Shown here: piece by piece, positions 41,633 to 50,165 of the stretch | Numbering within the stretch: position 1 is the first letter of the stretch | Layout: every line of letters starts with the position of its first letter | Assembly: GCF_000718025.1 (NCBI RefSeq) | Contig: NZ_JODS01000011.1 | Span: forward strand, 62,001-126,000 | Direction: 5' to 3' | Length of the DNA stretch: 64,000 bases | Origin: Kitasatospora purpeofusca | GTDB lineage: Bacteria > Actinomycetota > Actinomycetes > Streptomycetales > Streptomycetaceae | The notes under the pieces: model-generated | Told to the model about the DNA's origin: nothing | The model's input: the letters and a program-made list of their open reading frames with translations, nothing else | The model's database searches: none | Made by a program: the position numbers and the translations under genes

Positions 41633-43441
41633 ATGAGCATCCTCCCCCGGGCCAACCGGCCCCACCGCCCCGGCGCCGACCGGCTGCGCAGCCGGACCGC
41701 CCTGCTCGCCGCCCTCGGCCTGCTCACGGCGACCGGCGCGACGGCCACCGTGCTGACCACCTCGGCCGGCGCCGCCCCGGCCGGCTGCAGGATCGACTAC
41801 CAGGTCTCCAACCAGTGGGGCACCGGCTTCGGCGCCAACGTCTCCGTCACCAACACCGGTGATCCGCTGAGCTCCTGGACCCTGGAGTGGACCTTCGCCG
41901 GCAACCAGCAGGTGACCCAGGCCTGGAACACGACCGCCAGCCAGTCCGGGGCAACCGTCACCGCGCGGAACGTCTCGTACAACGGCACGCTGGCGACCGG
42001 CGGCTCCACCTCCTTCGGCTTCAACGGCTCGTACAGCGGCGCCAACCCGGTGCCCACCGCGTTCAAGCTCAACGGCGTGCTCTGCGACGGCGGCGGCACC
42101 TCGACACCCACGCCCACGCCCACGCCGACCGGCACCCCGACCACCACCCCCACGGCCACCCCGACCGGCACGCCCACGACGCCGCCCGGCAGCCGCGTCG
42201 ACAACCCGTACGCCGGCGCGAAGGTCTACGTGAACCCCGAGTGGTCCGCGCACGCCGCCGCCGAGCCCGGCGGCGGCAAGGTCGCCGACCAGCCCACCGG
42301 CATCTGGCTGGACCGGATCGCGGCCGTGACCGGCGCCAACGGAAAGATGGGCCTGCGCGCCCACCTCGACGAGGCACTGCGACAGAAGGGCAGCGGCGAA
42401 CTCGTCGTCCAGCTCGTGGTCTACGACCTGCCCGGCCGGGACTGCTCCGCGCTCGCCTCCAATGGTGAACTCGGTCCGACCGAGATCGGCCGGTACAGGA
42501 CGGAGTTCATCGACCCGCTCGCGGCCATCCTCGCCGATCCGAAGTACGCGGGGCTGCGCATCGTCACCGCGGTCGAGATCGACTCCCTGCCCAACCTGGC
42601 CACCAACGTCACGCCGCGCGCCACCGCGACCCCTGCGTGCGACGTGATGAAGGCCAACGGCAACTACATCACGGGCGTCGGCTACGCGCTCAAGAAGCTG
42701 GGTGCCGTGCCCAATGTGTACAACTACGTCGACGCCGGGCACCACGGCTGGCTCGGCTGGGACGACAACCTCGGCGCGTCCGCCGAGCTGTTCAAGCAGG
42801 CCGCCACCGCCGAAGGCTCCACCGTCGCCAACGTGCACGGCTTCATCGTCAACACCGCGAACTACAGCGCGCTCAAGGAGAACAACTTCACCATAGACGA
42901 CAGCGTCAACGGCACCTCCGTCCGCCAGTCCAAGTGGGTCGACTGGAACCGGTACGTCGACGAGCTGTCCTACGCGCAGGCGATGCGCAACAAGCTGGTC
43001 TCGATCGGCTTCGACCCCAAGCTCGGCATGCTGATCGACACCTCGCGCAACGGCTGGGGCGGCACCGCCCGGCCGGCCGGCCCCGGGCCCCGGACGGGCG
43101 TCGACGCGTACGTGGACGGCGGGCGCTACGACCGGCGGTTCCAGACCGGCAACTGGTGCAACCAGGCGGGCGCCGGCCTCGGCGAGCGCCCGCAGGCGGC
43201 ACCGGCGGCGGGCATCGACGCCTACGTCTGGATGAAGCCGCCGGGCGAGTCGGACGGGGCCAGCAAGGAGATCCCGAACAACGACGGCAAGGGCTTCGAC
43301 CGGATGTGCGACCCGACGTACACCGGCAACCCGCGGAACAACAACAGCATGTCCGGCGCGCTTCCGGACGCTCCGCTGGCCGGTGACTGGTTCTCCGCCC
43401 AGTTCCAGCAGCTGCTGAAGAACGCCTACCCGGCGCTGTAG
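41633..43441 (+). CDS. GH6 cellulase (cellobiohydrolase type) with N-terminal CBM2
   Basis: 602 aa, secreted: a long signal peptide (about 1-48), CBM2 at 50-151 (CRIDYQVSNQWGTGFGANVS with the surface Trp set), a Pro/Thr linker 155-187, then a GH6 barrel. Catalytic residues: Asp270 in VVYDLPGRDCSA (base/helper) and Asp317 in AVEIDSLPNLATN (acid). Loop insertions such as RNGWGGTARPAG and the length of about 410 residues fit cellobiohydrolases that work from the non-reducing end. GAAGGGAA precedes ATG 41633. Probably transcribed from the CebR-controlled promoter before the GH5 relic, so induced by cellobiose. Confidence 0.92.
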   Translation: MSILPRANRPHRPGADRLRSRTALLAALGLLTATGATATVLTTSAGAAPAGCRIDYQVSNQWGTGFGANVSVTNTGDPLSSWTLEWTFAGNQQVTQAWNTTASQSGATVTARNVSYNGTLATGGSTSFGFNGSYSGANPVPTAFKLNGVLCDGGGTSTPTPTPTPTGTPTTTPTATPTGTPTTPPGSRVDNPYAGAKVYVNPEWSAHAAAEPGGGKVADQPTGIWLDRIAAVTGANGKMGLRAHLDEALRQKGSGELVVQLVVYDLPGRDCSALASNGELGPTEIGRYRTEFIDPLAAILADPKYAGLRIVTAVEIDSLPNLATNVTPRATATPACDVMKANGNYITGVGYALKKLGAVPNVYNYVDAGHHGWLGWDDNLGASAELFKQAATAEGSTVANVHGFIVNTANYSALKENNFTIDDSVNGTSVRQSKWVDWNRYVDELSYAQAMRNKLVSIGFDPKLGMLIDTSRNGWGGTARPAGPGPRTGVDAYVDGGRYDRRFQTGNWCNQAGAGLGERPQAAPAAGIDAYVWMKPPGESDGASKEIPNNDGKGFDRMCDPTYTGNPRNNNSMSGALPDAPLAGDWFSAQFQQLLKNAYPAL

Positions 43442-43452
43442 CGCGGCACGCC

Positions 43453-43499
43453 CGCCGACCGTCCGGAGCCCGAGCCCGCGGGGTTCCGGACGGTCGGCG
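43453..43499. terminator. Terminator after the GH6 cellulase
   Basis: A 15-bp perfect stem (CGCCGACCGTCCGGA and complement) with a 17-nt loop, 11 bp after the stop. Confidence 0.75.
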
Positions 43500-43586
43500 A
43501 CGTCGTCGTCGGCCACGCCGTCGGGCACGTCGTCGGCCACGGTCCGCGCGCGTCGGCCGAGGCGGGCCCGCCACCGGACGAGCCGC

Positions 43587-44819
43587 TCACCCGGCGGGCA
43601 GCAGGGTGGGATCCGCCCTGATCCGGCGGACCGTCGTCAACGCCGCACCCAGCAGGGGCCCGCGCCGGCCCAGGGCGGACGGGCGCAGCGCCTCCGGAGC
43701 CCACGGCCGCACGGTGACCCGGGCCGCCAGCTCGGCCCGCACGGGCGGCACCAGCCATTCGGCGAGTTCGGCGTAGGCACCCCCGAGGACGAGGCTGTCC
43801 GGATCGACGAGGTCGACCGCGGACGTGAGCGCCAGGCCGAGCGCGCGACCCGCGCGGTCCAGGGCCCGCAGGGTGGGCACGTGCCCGGCTGCCGCCCGCT
43901 CGGCGAGCAGCGCGACGGGGTCGCCCGGGCCGGTCCCGGTGGGGCCGCCCGCCAGGCCGGCCTCGCGTCGCACGGCCGCCTCGCCCGCGTACTGCTCCAG
44001 GCAGCCTCGGGCACCGCATGCGCACTCGGGTCCGTCCGGGTGGACGGGGAGGTGGCCGAGTTCGCCGGCGAAGCCGCGGGCCCCCCGGAACAGCCGCCCG
44101 TCGATGACCAGGGCGGCGCCGATCCCGCTCCCGGCGGAGACGTGCACGAAGGTCTCCTCGGGGCGCCCGGCGTTCCAGTACTCGGCGAGCGCCCCGAGGT
44201 TGGCCTCGTTCTCCGGCTCGGGCACGGTGTCCGGGTCCGGCCAGTGGTCGGCAAGCCGGACGCCGCACCAGCCGAGGTTGGGCGCGCGTTCGACCAGGCC
44301 GCCGGGCTGGTTCGGCACCACTCCGGGCACGGCGAGGAGGCGTCCCTCGACGCGCAGGCCGAGGGCGGCGGCCTCCGCCTCCGTCTCGGCGGCCAACGCG
44401 GCGGCCTCCGCCAGCACCTGCCCGGCCGGGCGGCCCGCGTTGGCCCGTTCCACCCGGCGCCAGACCCTCGGCTCGCCTCGCAGGTCCACCACGCACGCGC
44501 CGAGGTGGGTGACGCCGATCTCCAGGCCGAGGCCCGCCGGCCCCTCGTCGCGCAGGGTCAGTGCCCGTCCGGGGCGGCCGACCCGTCCGCTGGCGGTGGC
44601 CGCCGCCTCGGTCACCGCGCCGCGGCCGATCAGTTCGTCGACCAGGGAGGAGACGGCCGCCCTGGTGAGCCCGACCCGCCCGGCGACGTCCGCGCGGGAG
44701 AGCGGGCTGTGCGTGGCGACCGCGCCGAGGACGACGGCGAGGTTCTGCCGTCGCATGTCCTGTTGCGACGCGGGGCCGTGCTCCGCGCTCCTGTCCGCCG
44801 CCCTTCCGACCACCGTCAC
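43587..44819 (-). CDS. xylR: ROK-family xylose repressor (XylR-like)
   Basis: 410 aa. An N-terminal winged HTH (RQNLAVVLGAVATHSPLSRA, DVAGRVGLTRAAVSSLVDEL) is followed by the ROK domain: GLGLEIGVTHLGACVVDLRG, HVSAGSGIGAALVIDGRLFR, GFAGELGHLPVHPDGPECAC with GARGCLEQYAG, the ROK zinc motif. It lacks some sugar-kinase residues, as in repressors. It starts 12 bp after xylB in the same direction, so it is co-transcribed and should repress xylA/xylB through the inverted repeat between them; xylose is the likely inducer. Confidence 0.88.
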   Translation of the reverse strand: MTVVGRAADRSAEHGPASQQDMRRQNLAVVLGAVATHSPLSRADVAGRVGLTRAAVSSLVDELIGRGAVTEAAATASGRVGRPGRALTLRDEGPAGLGLEIGVTHLGACVVDLRGEPRVWRRVERANAGRPAGQVLAEAAALAAETEAEAAALGLRVEGRLLAVPGVVPNQPGGLVERAPNLGWCGVRLADHWPDPDTVPEPENEANLGALAEYWNAGRPEETFVHVSAGSGIGAALVIDGRLFRGARGFAGELGHLPVHPDGPECACGARGCLEQYAGEAAVRREAGLAGGPTGTGPGDPVALLAERAAAGHVPTLRALDRAGRALGLALTSAVDLVDPDSLVLGGAYAELAEWLVPPVRAELAARVTVRPWAPEALRPSALGRRGPLLGAALTTVRRIRADPTLLPAG

Positions 44820-44831
44820 GTGCCGCCCCTC

Positions 44832-46262
44832 CTACCGGTCCTCGGCCGGGGCATCCTGCAAGGCCCCGGCCCGACGCAGGGTATCGCCGATCCGCGTCAG
44901 CGCCTCCTCGTCCTTCGTGACCGGCTCCAGCACCGGGCCGTGGGCCGTCCGCCAGCGGCGGGCCACCGCGTCGGCGGGTTCGCCGGTGAGCAGGGCGGCG
45001 GCCTGGGCGGCGGCGCCGAGCGCGACCAGCTCCTGCGCCTCGGGCACCTGGACCGCCCGGCCGGAGAGCCGCAGTACGGTCCGCTGCCAGGTCCGGCCGC
45101 GGGCGCCGCCGCCGATCAGCAGCAGGGGCGCCTCCCCCGCCGGGTCCGCTCCGCCCGCGCTCAGCACGCCGTCCAGGGCGGCGAGCAGTGCGTGGGCGGC
45201 GCCGTCGTAGGCGGCCTGGAGCAGTTGTCCCGGGGAAGTGTCGTGGCGCAGTCCGTGGACCAGGCCGGAGGCGGCCGGGAGGTCCGGGGTGCGCTCGCCG
45301 TCCAGGTAGGGCAGGACGACGACGGTCCCGCCGTCCTCGACCTCGTCGCGACCGCGGCCGAGCAGGGCGGCGAAGCGGTCGACCGCCAGGGTGCAGTTGA
45401 GGGTGCAGGCGAGCGGCAGCCAGCCGCCGAGCGCGTCGGCGAAGCCGGCCACGGTGCCGCTCGGGTCGGCGGGCCTGGTGCCGCCGACGGCGTAGACGGT
45501 GCCGGAGGTGCCGAGGCTGAGTACCGGCTGCCCGGGGCGCAGGCCGAGCCCGAGGGCGGCGGCCATGTTGTCGCCGGTGCCGGTGGCCACCGGTACTCCC
45601 GCGCGCAGCGGCGTCCCGGGGCGGACTGCACCGGCGGGCGTGCCCGGTGCCAGGACATGGGGCAGCAGGGCCGGGTCGAGTCCGATGCGGTCGAGCAGGG
45701 CGAGGTCGTAGCCGTCCGGACCCCACCAGCCGGTTCCGGAGGCGTCGCCCCGGTCGGTGACCGCCTCGCCGGTCAGCTGTTCGGTCAGGAAGTCGTGCGG
45801 GAGGCGGACGGCGGCGACCCGGTCGGCGGCGGCGGGTTCGACGGCGCGCAGCCAGGCCCATTTGGTGGCGGTGAAGGCGGCGGTCGGCACGCTGCCGGTG
45901 CGGCGGGCGAGTTCCGCCGCACCGATCGCGGCCTTCAGTCCGGCGGCCTGGGGCGCGGACCGGACGTCGTTCCAGAGCAGTGCCGGGCGGACCGGTGCCC
46001 CGGAGGCGTCGAGGGTGACCAGTCCGTGCTGCTGGCCGGCGACCGAGACGGCGGCCGCCCGGTCGGCCCAGCCCGTTGCCGCCGCGGCGTCGCCGAGCGC
46101 CTGCCACCACTGCTCCGGGTCGCTCTCGCGGCCGGCGCCCGTGCTGACGGTGTGCGGCGCGCGGCCCTGGCCCAGGACTGCGCCGGTGTCGATGTCGACG
46201 GCGAGGGCCTTGGTGGACTGCGTCGAGCTGTCGAAGCCGATCACAACACGCTGCTCAGCCAT
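44832..46262 (-). CDS. xylB: Xylulokinase
   Basis: 476 aa. VIGFDSSTQSTKALAVDIDT is the FGGY phosphate-1 motif, GQQHGLVTLD with LLWNDVRSAPQA the substrate region, GTGDNMAAALGLGLRPGQPV and SLGTSGTVYAVG the ATP loops, and LIGGGARGRTWQRTVLRLSG the adenosine motif. It phosphorylates D-xylulose to xylulose 5-phosphate. Divergent from xylA; shared operator between. GGAGGAACGC lies ahead of the ATG. Confidence 0.94.
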   Translation of the reverse strand: MAEQRVVIGFDSSTQSTKALAVDIDTGAVLGQGRAPHTVSTGAGRESDPEQWWQALGDAAAATGWADRAAAVSVAGQQHGLVTLDASGAPVRPALLWNDVRSAPQAAGLKAAIGAAELARRTGSVPTAAFTATKWAWLRAVEPAAADRVAAVRLPHDFLTEQLTGEAVTDRGDASGTGWWGPDGYDLALLDRIGLDPALLPHVLAPGTPAGAVRPGTPLRAGVPVATGTGDNMAAALGLGLRPGQPVLSLGTSGTVYAVGGTRPADPSGTVAGFADALGGWLPLACTLNCTLAVDRFAALLGRGRDEVEDGGTVVVLPYLDGERTPDLPAASGLVHGLRHDTSPGQLLQAAYDGAAHALLAALDGVLSAGGADPAGEAPLLLIGGGARGRTWQRTVLRLSGRAVQVPEAQELVALGAAAQAAALLTGEPADAVARRWRTAHGPVLEPVTKDEEALTRIGDTLRRAGALQDAPAEDR

Positions 46263-46303
46263 GCGTTCCTCCGGAGGGGTTCCTTCTGACGTTCCGGCAT
46301 ACT

Positions 46304-46328
46304 AATTTGTTGAGAGCCCTGACAAATA
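46304..46328. promoter_or_regulatory. XylR (ROK) operator between xylB and xylA
   Basis: ATTTGT (46305-46310) and ACAAAT (46322-46327) form an inverted repeat with an 11-bp spacer, AT-rich in a GC-rich background, midway between divergent starts. The form ATTTGT-N11-ACAAAT suits ROK repressors. Confidence 0.7.
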
Positions 46329-46356
46329 CCCCTCCGCACGGATCAGGAGCCGCTCC

Positions 46357-47529
46357 ATGTCCAGCGACCCGCTCACCCCCACCCCCGCGCACAAGTTCAC
46401 CTTCGGCCTGTGGACCGTCGGCTGGCAGGGCCGCGACCCCTTCGGTGACGCGACCCGCCCCGCCCTCGACCCGGCCGAGTCCGTCCGGCGGCTGGCCGAA
46501 CTCGGCGCCTACGGCGTCACCTTCCACGACGACGACCTGATCCCCTTCGGCTCGAACGACGCCGGCCGCGAGCGAGCCGTCAAGCGCTTCCGCACCGCGC
46601 TGGACGCCGCCGGGCTGAAGGTCCCGATGGCGACCACCAACCTCTTCACCCACCCCGTCTTCAAGGACGGCGCCTTCACCGCCAACGACCGTGACGTCCG
46701 GCGCTACGCGCTGCGCAAGACCGTCCGCAACATCGACCTGGCCGCCGAGCTCGGCGCGTCGGTCTACGTCGCCTGGGGCGGGCGCGAGGGTGCGGAGTCC
46801 GGCGCGGCCAAGGACGTGCGCACGGCGCTCGACCGGCTCAAGGAGGCCTTCGACCTGCTCGGCGAGTACGTCGAGCAGCAGGGCTACGACCTGCGCTTCG
46901 CGATCGAACCCAAGCCCAACGAGCCGCGCGGAGACATCCTGCTGCCCACCGTCGGCCACGCCCTGGCGTTCATCGACCGGCTGGAGCGCCCCGAGCGGGT
47001 CGGCGTCAACCCGGAGGTCGGCCACGAGCAGATGGCCGGGCTGAACTTCCCGCACGGCATCGCCCAGGCCCTGTGGCACGGCAAGCTGTTCCACATCGAC
47101 CTCAACGGCCAGTCCGGCATCAAGTACGACCAGGACCTGCGCTTCGGCGCGGGCGACCTGCGGCAGGCCTTCTGGCTGGTCGACCTGCTGGAGTCGGCCG
47201 GCTACGACGGCCCCCGGCACTTCGACTTCAAGCCGCCGCGCACCGAGGACTTCGACGGCGTCTGGGCCTCGGCGGCCGGCTGCATGCGCAACTACCTGCT
47301 GCTGGCCGAACGTTCCCGCGCCTTCCGCGACGACCCCGAGGTCCGGGCCGCGCTGGCCGCCTCCCGCCTCCCCGAACTCGCCCTGCCCACGGCCGGGGAC
47401 GGGCTCGCCGGGCTGCTGGCGGACCGCTCCGCCTTCGAGGAGTTCGACGTCGACACCGCAGCCCGCCGCGGCATGGCCTTCGAGCAGTTGGACCAGCTCG
47501 CCCTCGAACACCTCCTCGGCGCCCGCTGA
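46357..47529 (+). CDS. xylA: Xylose isomerase
   Basis: 390 aa, the actinobacterial (class I) length. FTFGLWTVGWQGRDPFGDAT, VTFHDDDLIPFG with the catalytic His and Asp, VYVAWGGREGAESGAAKDV, IEPKPNEPRGDILLPTVGHA with metal Glu, NPEVGHEQMAGLNFPHGIAQ and HIDLNGQSGIKYDQDLRFGA with the Asp/His/Lys metal site. Converts D-xylose to D-xylulose in the cytoplasm, feeding XylB. Divergent from xylB. CAGGAG precedes the ATG. Confidence 0.96.
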   Translation: MSSDPLTPTPAHKFTFGLWTVGWQGRDPFGDATRPALDPAESVRRLAELGAYGVTFHDDDLIPFGSNDAGRERAVKRFRTALDAAGLKVPMATTNLFTHPVFKDGAFTANDRDVRRYALRKTVRNIDLAAELGASVYVAWGGREGAESGAAKDVRTALDRLKEAFDLLGEYVEQQGYDLRFAIEPKPNEPRGDILLPTVGHALAFIDRLERPERVGVNPEVGHEQMAGLNFPHGIAQALWHGKLFHIDLNGQSGIKYDQDLRFGAGDLRQAFWLVDLLESAGYDGPRHFDFKPPRTEDFDGVWASAAGCMRNYLLLAERSRAFRDDPEVRAALAASRLPELALPTAGDGLAGLLADRSAFEEFDVDTAARRGMAFEQLDQLALEHLLGAR

Positions 47530-47543
47530 CCCGACCGCGGCGA

Positions 47544-47574
47544 AGCCGGGTCGTGCGACTCGCACGACCCGGCT
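47544..47574. terminator. Terminator after xylA
   Basis: AGCCGGGTCGTGCGA, one base, then its full complement; effectively a 13-bp stem with a 5-nt loop. Confidence 0.75.
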
Positions 47575-47617
47575 CGCGGCGCCCACCGGTCGGCCCGCCG
47601 CCCCGGAGGCCGGGCTG

Positions 47618-47945
47618 TCAGGCGGTTCGGGGGCCGTCCCCGTGGTCGGGGACGGGCAGCCGCACCCCGCCCTGGCGGGCCGATCGGTGGGCGACGATGC
47701 CCGGGAGGGTGTAGCGGGCGGCGGTCCAGGCGTTCAGCGCCGGGGGTGTCCGGGTCGTGACCGCGGTGGCGAAGTCGTCGGCGAGGAAGTGGTGACTGCC
47801 CTCGTGCCCGTTGGGCGCGTGCGCGAACTCGCGCGGGAGCCGGGAGCGGTCGTGCACGGGAGCGGTGCCGGAGGCGAAGGCCGCGCGCAGCTCCGGGGCC
47901 ACATGGGCGAGCGCCGGGTCGTCCGGCGTGAGCGTGGGTGCGCGG
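47618..47945 (-). pseudogene. C-terminal fragment of a Gfo/Idh/MocA oxidoreductase
   Basis: About 108 codons: PELRAAFASGTAPVHDRSRL, FAHAPNGHEGSHHFLADDFA, TPPALNAWTAARYTLPGIVA and HRSARQGGVRLPVPDHGD to TGA. NGHEGSHHFLADDF-x-A-x-x-x-x-x-x-P-x-NAW-AARYTLPGI is typical of the C-terminal domain of sugar-type Gfo/Idh/MocA dehydrogenases. The NAD-binding half is absent; upstream sequence is unrelated. Relic, probably once part of the pentose transport operon. Confidence 0.6.
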
Positions 47946-48114
47946 TGGAGGCGGTCACCGCTGGGTCGCCCGGCGAAGCGGGGGGCCGGTGGACCCGGCG
48001 GGGACCATCGGGCGGTGTCGCCGGCGCCCACCGACCGCTCGTCAGGACTCCCGGCACGGCCGGGGCAGGCCGTGCCGGGTCGGTCGGGCAGATGTGACGC
48101 GTCGGAGCGCCGGG

Positions 48115-49086
48115 TCAGCGACGGCGGACGGTGATCAGGCGCTGCAGGACGATGAAGACGAACAGCAGCCCGCCGATCACGATCCTGGTCCACCAGGAGC
48201 TGAGGGTGCCCTGGAAGCTGATCACGGTCTGGATCAGGCCCAGCACCAGCACGCCCAGCACGGTGCCCAGCAGGTAGCCGGAGCCACCGGTGAGCAGGGT
48301 TCCGCCGATCACCACGGCGGCGATCGCGTCCAGTTCCAGCCCGACCGCGTGCAGGCCGTAGCCGGAGAGCATGTAGAAGGTGAGCAGCACACCGCCGAGC
48401 GCCGAGCAGAAGCCGCTGATGGCGTACACGGTGGTCCTGGTCCGTCCCACCCGCAGGCCCATCAGCAGGGCGGAGTGCTCGCTGCCGCCGATCGCGTAGA
48501 CGTTGCGCCCGAGCCGGGTGTAGTGCAGTACGACGAATCCGGCCGCCACCACCAGGAGCGCGATCACCACGCTCGGCGAGACGAACAGGTCGCCGAGCGG
48601 GATCCGGGTCTGCGCCATCGCGGTGTACGACGGGTCCGTGATGGAGATCGACTCGATGCTGATCGTGTAGCACAGGCCCCGAGCCAGGAACATGCCCGCC
48701 AGCGTCACGATGAACGGCTGGATCTCGAAGGTGTGGATCACCCATCCCATCACCCAGCCGGCGGCCGTGCCCATCAGCAGCACCAGCGGGATGACCAGCA
48801 GCGGCGGCCAGCCGTGCCGCTCCACCAGCCAGGCCGAGACCATGGTGGACAGGGCCACCACCGCGCCGACCGACAGGTCGATGCCGCCGGTCAGCACGAC
48901 GAAGGTCATCCCGACCGCGACCACGAGCAGGAAGGCGTTGTCGATCAGCAGGTTGAGCAGCACCTGCCCGGAGAAGAAGCCGTCGTACTGCGCCGAGCCG
49001 ACGGTGAACATCGACACCAGCAGGACGGAGGTGACCAGCAGCGGGATCTGTCCGCGCACTCGGGTCACCAGGGCGTTGGCGTTCAC
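48115..49086 (-). CDS. Sugar ABC transporter permease (YjfF-like)
   Basis: 323 aa, eight to ten helices of the BPD_transp_2 (RbsC) family: LLVVAVGMTFVVLTGGIDLS with VGAVVALSTMVSAWL, and DAIAAVVIGGTLLTGGSGYL near the coupling region. With the next permease it forms the YtfT/YjfF heterodimer type, specific in E. coli for galactofuranose. GTG 49086 overlaps the preceding stop. Last gene of the four-gene import operon. Confidence 0.88.
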   Translation of the reverse strand: MNANALVTRVRGQIPLLVTSVLLVSMFTVGSAQYDGFFSGQVLLNLLIDNAFLLVVAVGMTFVVLTGGIDLSVGAVVALSTMVSAWLVERHGWPPLLVIPLVLLMGTAAGWVMGWVIHTFEIQPFIVTLAGMFLARGLCYTISIESISITDPSYTAMAQTRIPLGDLFVSPSVVIALLVVAAGFVVLHYTRLGRNVYAIGGSEHSALLMGLRVGRTRTTVYAISGFCSALGGVLLTFYMLSGYGLHAVGLELDAIAAVVIGGTLLTGGSGYLLGTVLGVLVLGLIQTVISFQGTLSSWWTRIVIGGLLFVFIVLQRLITVRRR

Positions 49087-50165
49087 GCGCCGACCTCCCG
49101 GTTCGTGGTGGTGGCAGGACGCGGCCGGTCGACGCTCCGGCGCCCGGCGCCGCGCCGGGCGACCTCGGCACGGAAGTTGGGCGACTGGATCAGACAGACC
49201 GTGATCACCACGAAGGCCTTGAAGACCAGCGTGGTCTCCGGCGGGATGCCGATGGTGTAGACCGTGGTGGAGAGGGTCTGGATGATCAGCGCGCCGAGGA
49301 CCGTGCCGCCGATCGAGAAGCGGCCGCCGTTGAGCGACGTCCCGCCGATCACCACCGCGAGGATGGCGTCGAGTTCGATCCACAGGCCGGCGTTGTTGCC
49401 GTCCGCCGCCGAGACGTTGGAGGAGACCATCAGTCCGGCGACCGCCGCGCAGAGTGCGCTGAACACGTAGACCAGACCGACCAGGCGCATCGCCCGGATA
49501 CCGACCAGCCGACTGGCCACCGGATTGCCTCCGACCGACTCCAGCAGCAGGCCGAGCGCGGTGGAACGGGTGAGCAGGGCGGTGAGCAGGGCGACCAGCC
49601 CGCTGAGCAGGATCGCGAACGGCATCGCCAGCCAGTAGCCGCCGCCGATGAGCTTGTACGGCTCGCTGGTGACGGTGATGATCTGGCCGTCGGTGATCAG
49701 CTGGGCGACGCCGCGGCCGGCGACCATCAGGATCAGGGTGGCGATGATCGGCTGTACTCCGAGCCGGGCCACCAGCACCCCGTTCGCGACGCCCAGCAGC
49801 ACCGCCGTACCGAGCGCGATGCCGATCGCGCCGAACACCGTGCCGGGACTCGCGGGGTCGGCGGCCTCGCTGATGTGCAGACAGGCCAGCGCGCCGGCGA
49901 TGGCGACGGTGGAGCCGACCGAGAGGTCGATGCCGCCGGTGGCGATCACCAGGGTCATGCCGAGCGACACCAGGATCAGCGGAGCGCCGAAGTGCAGGAT
50001 GTCGACCGTACTGCCGTACAGGTGGCCGTCCTTGATGTGGACGGCGAAGAAGTCCGAGGTGAAGGCGAGGTTGGCGAGCAGCAGCACGGCCAGCACCACA
50101 GCCGGCCAGAACAGCCGGTACCGGGTCAACGCCTTGGCCCTCGCGGTGGTCGACGCCGTGGTCAT
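49083..50165 (-). CDS. Sugar ABC transporter permease (YtfT-like)
   Basis: 360 aa. LFWPAVVLAVLLLANLAFTS, LVSLGMTLVIATGGIDLSVG, LDAILAVVIGGTSLNGGRFS, LGALIIQTLSTTVYTIGIPP: the RbsC/YtfT layout. ATG overlaps the ATPase stop (ATGA). Forms the membrane channel with the downstream permease. Confidence 0.88.
   Translation of the reverse strand: MTTASTTARAKALTRYRLFWPAVVLAVLLLANLAFTSDFFAVHIKDGHLYGSTVDILHFGAPLILVSLGMTLVIATGGIDLSVGSTVAIAGALACLHISEAADPASPGTVFGAIGIALGTAVLLGVANGVLVARLGVQPIIATLILMVAGRGVAQLITDGQIITVTSEPYKLIGGGYWLAMPFAILLSGLVALLTALLTRSTALGLLLESVGGNPVASRLVGIRAMRLVGLVYVFSALCAAVAGLMVSSNVSAADGNNAGLWIELDAILAVVIGGTSLNGGRFSIGGTVLGALIIQTLSTTVYTIGIPPETTLVFKAFVVITVCLIQSPNFRAEVARRGAGRRSVDRPRPATTTNREVGA

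Noticed and set aside
42110..42190. Repeats in the GH6 linker as a CRISPR-like or mobile repeat
   Set aside because: They are in-frame Pro/Thr codons of a normal cellulase linker.
43500..43550. Repeated CGTCGTCGGCCACG after the GH6 terminator as a regulatory array
   Set aside because: Only two copies between convergent gene ends; no evidence of function.
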